A stretch of DNA of 15,888 nucleotides from Euperipatoides rowelli. Lineage: Eukaryota > Onychophora > Udeonychophora > Euonychophora > Peripatopsidae. The stretch's first letter is position 1. The number at the start of each line of letters is the position of its first letter. Below the pieces are notes generated by a model, which did no database searches, was not told the DNA's origin, and saw nothing but the letters and a program-made list of their open reading frames with translations. The DNA is taken from NCBI GenBank assembly GCA_003024985.2, contig PXIH01S0005368.1; one strand, given 5' to 3'. Shown here in pieces: positions 10,309-15,888 of this stretch. Position numbers and translations under genes: made by a program.

Positions 10309-10316
10309 GACGTCAG
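10309..10316. promoter_or_regulatory. CRE-like palindrome TGACGTCA
   Basis: A perfect cAMP-response-element core, forming the right part of a slightly larger inverted pair ACGTCAA-A-TTGACGT (10299-10313). It could bind CREB/ATF-type bZIP factors, but a chance occurrence in an intron is quite possible and no promoter is evident nearby. Confidence 0.25.
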
Positions 10317-10779
10317 TTCTAGAGATTTTAATTTTTATAATCAAAGTAGAAACTTGCAAATTTTTTTATATTTCAGTTTAAATTTTCCAAATTGATGAAT
10401 TAAATATTTTTAGGTAAAACTATACATAAATCAATTAAAAAAAAATCATTGATAAACTACTTTAAAAATCTTTATATACCTTTTTTTTTTTTCAAGTTTT
10501 CTAAATTAATGCAAAATCTGCTTGTTTGTGGTATAGTTCAACATTTTTTCCTTCTCACACAGTTTAGAACTAATTTTTTATATATAGAAAGTTCTTCAAA
10601 CAATGCCCATCATTTTAAAATAAACAAACTATTTGATGATGTGATGACATCGGACAAGTCATATACATGACTATGTGAAGCAGAAGTTCATTATACAGTA
10701 CATCTGTTGAATGCTCAGATGATTCACCGATAAGGATGCACCCTGTAAAGAAAAATAATGGACTAAGAAATAATAGCAT

Positions 10780-11100
10780 AAACAATCGAAAAGCCTTACC
10801 GAACTTTTAAGGTCAGCCAAGAAGTTTACTGCCGCTCATAGAAGCCGTGGGATTTCATACTTGGATTAGACCCTCGTCGTGTAATTAGAAAAAACAATAT
10901 TCTTTGTTATGATGTTATATGTTATGATGATGTTGATCTCGTAAGCATCGGGATCACGTGGGCATCTCGTGAGGAAGTCACCTAGCGAGATCAAGCCATG
11001 TGCTGTGCATCAACACTCAATAGAAGTATTAAAACTACATATTATAATTATAGTAGTAAGTTGTCAGTGTCAGTCCTTTATATACATATATTACAGGTTA
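10780..11100. other. GC-richer island with inverted repeat; possible old LTR or transposon piece
   Basis: This differs in composition from its flanks. TTGATCTCG (10933-10941) and CGAGATCAA (10986-10994) form perfect 9-bp inverted arms around 44 bases that include GGATCACGTGGGCATCTCGTG. A stretch starting at a TGTTATG near 10910 and ending ...TATATTACA near 11097 has TG...CA ends and an ATTAAA signal, which loosely fits an LTR, but I see no target duplication and no partner LTR. Not coding. Confidence 0.3.
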
Positions 11101-11493
11101 GTTTATGTGACTACTCCAACATATAATAATTATTAAAGAAATAACATAACATTCTTCTAGAAATAGCACCACAATATTGTCTTAACTTTTGATGTCTTAT
11201 TTAAAGGTAACCAGCTAGTTGTAATACCGTAGTTGTATGACTTGATGCTCTTTTTTTTTTCAAAAATAAATTTATTATAATGAATACTTGTAGTGCATTG
11301 TATTCTTTAAAGTGTCAAGTGATTATGTTCAATTAATGATTTAGTTTTGTTTTTTTTATATGAGAAATAAAAATTACCTTTGTAATATAAAGTCATTTGT
11401 CATTAGAGTTTGAAATTTTGATTTACTGTAAATTCAGAAATTAAATTAAAATCTGAAATATTAAGGTAAACAATATTTTCTTATATATTGTAG

Positions 11494-11570
11494 TTCATCT
11501 TTGCAAGGAAAGATTGGACATTATTAAGCATGCACTAGAATCTTCACACACTGCCTATAAAAATAATAAG
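11494..11570 (+). CDS. NBAS: NBAS exon c (internal coding exon, ends at a GC donor)
   Basis: Short 77-nt exon. Its first two bases complete Val115, and the next 25 codons give residues 116-140, beginning HLCKERLDIIKHALESSHTA and ending YKNNK. This follows LPLQ of the previous exon directly, as the family order LPLQ-V-x-LC-x-x-R predicts. The acceptor is ATATTGTAG ending at 11493. The donor reads AAG|GCAAGT, a GC donor in its usual strong context (AG before, AAGT after). The nearest GT, at 11575, would shift the frame and reach a stop in the second complete codon of exon d (CT|ACT|TAA), so the GC site is the only junction that keeps the protein open. The downstream intron is phase 0. The joined peptide, YKNNK-LLKLAYQLRV, looks about one residue shorter than my recollection of human NBAS here. 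Confidence 0.88.
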
Positions 11571-11576
11571 GCAAGT
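11571..11576 (+). promoter_or_regulatory. Non-canonical GC 5' splice site
   Basis: The junction AAG|GCAAGT matches the donor consensus except for C at intron position 2. Only this cut keeps the c-d join in frame. The alternative GT at 11575 would add GCAA to the exon and bring TAA into frame within a few bases of exon d. Confidence 0.85.
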
Positions 11577-11831
11577 AAAAAATTTTATTCCTTCAATTTT
11601 ACAGTTTTTAAAATAGTTCTAAAATTATTTTAGATTAATAAAAGTTATAATTTTTTTATAATTTATTAAACCATATTAATTTTGATAACTACTGCAGTTT
11701 ATTTTAACATCTTTAGTGTTTATTTTCTATGTTGCTATTATAACAATGTTCATATTGAATTGACTGCATAAAATGAATACGACCATTTCCATTCTCCTTG
11801 ATAAAGCTAAGAATGAAATTTATAATAATAA

Positions 11832-13831
11832 ATATATACTGTAGGTATAATAAATAGACCACGTAGAAAATCAAATTATAACTTATTTGGAAGAAAAATA
11901 GCAGAAATTGATTGGAATGGCTTTTATGAGATAGAAGAAATAAATAGAGCAGTTGAGAGATTTAATCAAGATATAGTCAATTTATATGAACAGTGTTTCC
12001 CGGTTGTTAAAAGAAGAGTCAAAGAGGGAAATAAAAGCTGGTTTAATAATAATATAAGTGAACTAATTAAAAAGAAGAATGAATTATTTAAATTTGGAAA
12101 TGCAATAGAATTAAATGATATTTAAAAAAAAAAATAGAAATTACAGTTAAAGAAGCTAATCAAAAAGAATCAGAAAAATTCATTAAATCTATAAAATATG
12201 GAACAAAAGATTTTCACAGAATAATAAGAGTTTGGGAATTGTAAAGAAGTATAAACCAATATCGTTTCCAAATAAAAATCAGATGCAGTCATCAATGGAA
12301 ATTTTTCATTATTTTGAATTGTTAGCTAACTCACACACTAAAAAAAACAGTTGAATACATTCCAGAAGAAAATCAAGTACAATTCCCTAAAGTAGATTTT
12401 ATATGGGTAATGAAAAAGTTAAGTGAAGTTAAAGAAAATACTATCACACCGCCAGATCTCGTACCAAACTTTATATTGAAAGAATTTAATGTTGAATTGT
12501 GTGAGCCAATTACCTTCCTAATATATTTATCTTTACAAAGTGGAGTATGCCTAAAAGCTTGGAAGGAATCTTATCTTTTAACATTTCCTAAGATGAATAA
12601 TCCAAAAGCAGCTTGTAATATGAGACCTATTTCAATATCCTCTACAATTTTCAAGATATGTGAAAAATTTGTTCATAAATTAATAATGCCTGAAATAATA
12701 AATAGTATAGACCAAGATCAGTATGGGGGGATCCCAGGAAGAGCTGCAAATCATTACATGGTCAAATATATGAATAAGGTTTTAAAAATATCTGATTCAA
12801 CTAAATTAAAAACTACAACAATTGTTATTGATTATGAAAAAGCCTACAATAACGTGGACCATGATATATTTTTTAATGAATTAATAAAATGAAAGTATCC
12901 ACCTTTTTATTTGGATGGATACAGTCCTTTTTATTTGAAAGATATCAAATATATAAAATGCCTGACATGGAAACTGGACTGAAATATGTATGTAATAATG
13001 GAGTACCTCAGGGATCGGTGTTGGGAGTATTAATTTATATAATAACGAATATGATTGCCAAAAACATTGATTTTAAATATAAATATATAGATGATCTAAC
13101 GAGATAATAGTAATCTACAAGAAAAAGCCCAAAATATAGCAAATCAAATTAGTGCTGAATCAATTGAATATGGAATGAAGATTAATTTGAAAAAATNTTT
13201 TGTTTTGGTTCACGATTTTACTAAAAATCAAGTGAATATAGAAATATCAATTCTATCAATTCAAAATGAAATAGTGGAGAAAGTGAATATTTGTAAAATA
13301 CTTGGAATTACAGTTCAGAAAGATGGAAAATTGGATAAACATATTGAAAATATTACAGCTAAAGCATATGGTAAATTCTTTATGTTATATTGATTAAAAA
13401 GATTGAACATTGATATTATGACATTAACTATGGTGTATAAAACTTATATCAGACCTTGTCTGGAATTTTGTTTAGAAGTATGGAGCAGTTCAATTACTGA
13501 AAAGCAAAAAGCTGATATAGAACTAGTGCAGAAAAGAGCTGTTCGAATTATTATTGGATATCCCAGAAAGAGTACTCAGAAGTATTAGAAGTTCTAAAAT
13601 TATTTACACTTGAAAAAAGAAGAGTGTCAATTAAAAAAATATATGAATGTTTTTGTTTTTTTTTGAGAGATATAAAAATTATTTAAATGAAAAATGTGGT
13701 TACCAATCAGGACATTATACTAGAAGAGCTGATAATAATTATGTCGAGTTTATAAGAACTGAGATATAAAAAAATCAGCAATTCCTACAATGATCAAATA
13801 TATAAATACTTCGAATGATAAAGTTAAATGA
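11832..13831 (+). pseudogene. Dead non-LTR retrotransposon reverse transcriptase, 5'-truncated
   Basis: This is the relic of an ORF2-type polyprotein of a CR1/Jockey-like LINE, in the same orientation as NBAS. Pieces run in order. 11832-12125 is an endonuclease-RT linker (DWNGFYEI...LYEQCFP...KSWFNNNI). 12410-12892 is RT with RPISIS, QYGGIPGRA and motif A DYEKAYNNVDH (catalytic Asp). 12889-13107 has GVPQGSVLG and motif C YIDD. 13175-13588 covers the thumb and C-terminal region (KILGITVQKD, then YKTYIRPCLEFCLEVWSSS, then VQKRAVRII). The C-terminal tail follows in shifted frames to a stop at 13829-13831. Breaks include stops at 12123, 12242, 13105 and 13391 and frame changes near 12126, 12889, 13110, 13570, 13686 and 13770. 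The apurinic endonuclease domain is absent, so the copy is 5'-truncated. An N lies at 13197. It is not functional. Confidence 0.88.
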
Positions 13832-14051
13832 ATATCAGGGCCAAGTTAATAGTGATTAATATCAGAAATAGAGTATATAGTATTTTATTTATTTTTGTCA
13901 CATTCTGTTATAAATTAATAGTTAAAATATATTCATTATTAAATTTGTAATTAAAACTCAAATCCGTATGGGCTAGAGTTTTAATAGAAAACAATTTTTA
14001 TTGTACATAAAGTTACTGAATAAACATATATAATAATAATAATAATAATAA
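13832..14051 (+). mobile_element. 3' untranslated tail of the retrotransposon with (TAA)7 end
   Basis: About 220 bases follow the last RT stop and contain no coding sequence. They include AATAAA (14019-14024) and finish in seven TAA units (14031-14051). Many LINEs end in a short tandem repeat rather than poly-A, and I-like and related elements often use TAA, so I take this as the 3' terminus of the inserted copy. I could not identify an unambiguous target-site duplication between the two ends. Confidence 0.55.
14031..14051. repeat. (TAA)7 microsatellite
   Basis: Seven perfect TAA units at the proposed 3' end of the retrotransposon. Confidence 0.9.
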
Positions 14052-14938
14052 TATACAGTGTGCACTATATTTATCTGCCGTAAATTCGGAATATTGTATT
14101 CCTGTCTGGAATTATGACATGACTAACATCATGTCGTAATAAAAACATTGAAATTATTTAAAATGTCAATAGTACAGGGGATATACATTACATACTGTAT
14201 GTCCATGTCTCTCTCCTATTGGCCGCTCTGGAGCAGCAGCATCAAAACTTTACTATCAAATTTGCTGTAGAGTTTTCTATGCATTTTCCCACCACTTCTC
14301 ACTACATATTCCACATCATTGGGTAGAATCAAAAGAAATGTCCAGGCTTTGAAAATTATTTTTGATAGCCAAATTTGGAAGGAAGAGAAAGTTGTGAGTA
14401 ATATTTTCCCGATGTATTTTTTTTTCTTGTACAAATTTGTTTAAAAGGCTCTTGTAAGTAGAATGAGTGTAGAAATTTTAATTTTCTTATTTGTTTGTGC
14501 GTCATCGTCTAAGCTACCTATTGTGTTTAGGTTCATCTTGACAAAATGAAAATATACACTATATTATTATGAATTTTATTTGTAAAATAAAACCTAGTTT
14601 GTAACATTACTTCATGCATTCAAGTAATAGATGTATTTAGTTTGTTTTACTTGTGATCAAGCAATGATTTACTATTTTATAGTAAATGCAATGCTCACAT
14701 AATCTGATCAATTATTATGATCATAAACATTGCATAAAACTGACAACTTCCTTGCATGTGTGATTTAATGCTAACTTTATTCATGGAGCTAACATTTTAA
14801 TTTGCATACTCATGCATTCTTTCTAATAAACTAATGTCACAAGTATGCTTTTAATTCTTACTTGGGTGGAAATGCAATGCACCTTTCTAGCCCAAGTACT
14901 TTAAGGCATTTTATGTTCCTTACCCCAACCTTGCAGTT

Positions 14939-14958
14939 GGATCGGCATATGCCGATCC
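14939..14958. repeat. 20-bp perfect palindrome
   Basis: GGATCGGCATATGCCGATCC is its own reverse complement with no spacer. It is GC-rich inside AT-rich intron. A second inverted pair, AGCCTCT/AGAGGCT (14972-14978 and 15010-15016), lies just downstream. Confidence 0.9.
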
Positions 14959-15196
14959 CATGAGTACATTCAGCCTCTGTACCAATCTTAGTCACGGTCT
15001 TCAGTCATTAGAGGCTTTTGAGTTTTATTATTATTTTGTTATGGAGCTGCTGTCTATTTTAGTTCCAGTCTTAATTTGTTTTTTCTGAAGTTTTATGTTA
15101 TTGATTCCTGCAAACTTTACAGCTTGCTTTGACTCAAAGATTAATATTCTTGGCAATAAACTGAATTTAAATCATATTTTATATTGTTATTTGTAG

Positions 15197-15292
15197 CTAC
15201 TTAAGTTGGCCTATCAATTACGGGTCAGTGGCGATGATCGGCTTGACAGAGAAGGTAGAGTTCATACACTCATGGCTGAAAAAGCTTTCCAG
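15197..15292 (+). CDS. NBAS: NBAS exon d (internal coding exon, last in window)
   Basis: A 96-nt exon of exactly 32 codons, residues 141-172 of the visible fragment. It starts LLKLAYQLRVSGDD and ends HTLMAEKAFQ. It corresponds to the NBAS segment in which leucine/alanine-rich helices (LLxLAxxLRV) precede a charged linker and a helix ending in ...A. The acceptor is TTATTTGTAG ending at 15196; the donor is CAG|GTATTT at 15293. Both flanking introns are phase 0. Base composition (about 45% G+C) is clearly higher than the surrounding intron. The gene continues past the window: the intron from 15293 is still open at the end, and no further exon is visible. Neither a stop codon nor a polyadenylation site for NBAS is present here. 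Confidence 0.9.
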
Positions 15293-15888
15293 GTATTTTA
15301 TTTGTAATTTATGCCTTAATTACAGTGCAAATCTATAACCTAATAATTTTAAAAGTTAAAAAGTATATTTCAAAAGTGTTGAATGGGCAAGAAGAGATAC
15401 AGTAGATATGTAATGCTTTCTCTTAATAGTGAACTGTTCTAATACCCTTGTTACCCCCCTCTCTCAATCTATTTTTTTTATATATAAATGACTATTTATC
15501 ATTTAGCCAACACTTCTTTCTCAATTGTTGTAAAATAATAGACAAACATTTACTGTAAATTAAAACTTTTAATTTTACATGAAGCGTCACACATTTTGAC
15601 TCCTTAAATTAAATAGGCTATTCAACATCCTAATACACACAACTCGGAAAATGTCTATTTATTACTAAAATATTTTAAAACTTTAGTTTGTAATAAAAAT
15701 ATAACACATGAGTTTCTTCCTCAAATTTTCAAAATTCTTTTCATAGAAAATTTTTTAAAAAATTATCCTAATTTCTGGAGTTTTGTGATTAGAATTTGAT
15801 TACTTCAAAATCCTTCTAACATTTTTTTCATTTTACAATGAGCATTAAGTCCAATAGCTCAAAAGCTATTGGTTTTATTGGCATATAA
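15293..15888 (+). other. Start of the next NBAS intron (GT donor, phase 0), runs off the window
   Basis: It begins GTATTT after CAG. It is AT-rich with no exon recognised before the end. A hairpin with 9-bp perfect arms (CCAATAGCT, loop CAAA, AGCTATTGG) lies at 15851-15872. Confidence 0.8.
15851..15872. repeat. Hairpin with 9-bp perfect arms and 4-nt loop
   Basis: CCAATAGCT and AGCTATTGG pair perfectly around CAAA. An intron structure of unknown significance; no T-tract or other terminator context. Confidence 0.7.

Larger units (their letters stand above)
7175..11493 (+). other. NBAS intron between exons b and c (GT-AG, phase 1)
   Basis: The 4,319-nt intron starts GTATTC and ends TATTGTAG. 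It holds a C12 run (7692-7703), a 118-bp MITE (8154-8271), a GC-richer block at about 8690-9130, a CRE-like palindrome near 10309 and a GC-richer island at about 10780-11040. The remainder is AT-rich with many T-runs. Open frames inside it (9154-9357 on -, 9703-9903 and 10449-10670 on +) are short, low in complexity and unlike any family I know. Val115 is split across this intron (G|TT). Confidence 0.88.
11571..15196 (+). other. NBAS GC-AG intron between exons c and d (phase 0)
   Basis: The 3,626-nt intron begins GCAAGT instead of GTAAGT and ends TTATTTGTAG. GC-AG introns are a minor class spliced by the major (U2) spliceosome, usually with an otherwise near-consensus donor, as here. Most of its middle is the dead non-LTR retrotransposon (about 11832-14051). 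The 3' third is ordinary AT-rich sequence with a GC-richer patch (about 14870-15060) that carries a 20-bp palindrome. A 72-codon open frame at 14216-14434 on the minus strand has no recognisable family and is not called. Confidence 0.85.

Noticed and set aside
10449-10670. 73-codon open frame on +
   Set aside because: Phe/Lys/Asn-rich product of T- and A-runs, no family resemblance, inside a well-supported intron.
10933-10994. tRNA-like gene from the GATCTCG/CGAGATC arms
   Set aside because: Only about 58-62 bases long, with no D, anticodon or T arms that fold properly and no B-box; better described as an inverted repeat.
11571-11576. GT donor at 11575 for exon c
   Set aside because: It adds GCAA, shifts the frame, and meets TAA in the second complete codon of exon d; the GC donor matches the consensus at all other positions.
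14216-14434. 72-codon open frame on the minus strand
   Set aside because: No recognised family or splice context; sits between the retrotransposon tail and exon d inside the intron.

Overview
This is AT-rich (roughly 70% A+T by eye), intron-dominated DNA from an animal. It is not bacterial: the only host gene is split into short exons with pyrimidine-tract/AG acceptors and GT (once GC) donors. Long A/T runs, microsatellites and degraded transposons fill the rest. The species cannot be fixed from the sequence. The protein is close to vertebrate NBAS, and the retroelement and MITE styles fit an invertebrate metazoan (cnidarian, mollusc, tunicate or similar).

Host gene: four consecutive + strand exons of NBAS (neuroblastoma-amplified sequence, the Sec39-related subunit of the NRZ/syntaxin-18 tethering complex) lie at 5320-5549, 7062-7174, 11494-11570 and 15197-15292. 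Joined, they give 516 nt, or 172 uninterrupted codons. Intron phases are 0 (upstream, inferred), 2, 1, 0 and 0. The protein runs collinearly with my recollection of vertebrate NBAS, so no exon seems to be missing between them. The gene continues beyond both ends of the window. The third intron starts with GC rather than GT, and only that donor keeps the frame open.

Non-coding layout. 1-5319 is upstream intron or flank. It holds a candidate 1.56-kb terminal-inverted-repeat element (1213-2775), a possible LTR-like piece (about 776-1140), and a simple-repeat zone (4528-4981) with poly-G/poly-C runs and two tandem repeat families. 5550-7061 carries a 217-bp hAT-type MITE with a perfect 8-bp target duplication. 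7175-11493 carries a second, 118-bp hAT-type MITE and two GC-richer islands that I cannot identify. 11571-15196 carries a dead, 5'-truncated non-LTR retrotransposon (reverse transcriptase, about 11832-13831, with a 3' tail ending in (TAA)7 at 14051) in the same orientation as NBAS, and a 20-bp perfect palindrome. 15293-15888 is the start of the next intron.

I found no new multi-gene system, no RNA gene and no CRISPR array. The observations most worth checking are the GC-AG intron, the TIR element, the two MITEs, the perfect palindrome and an apparent excess of the heptamer TACWGTA across the window.
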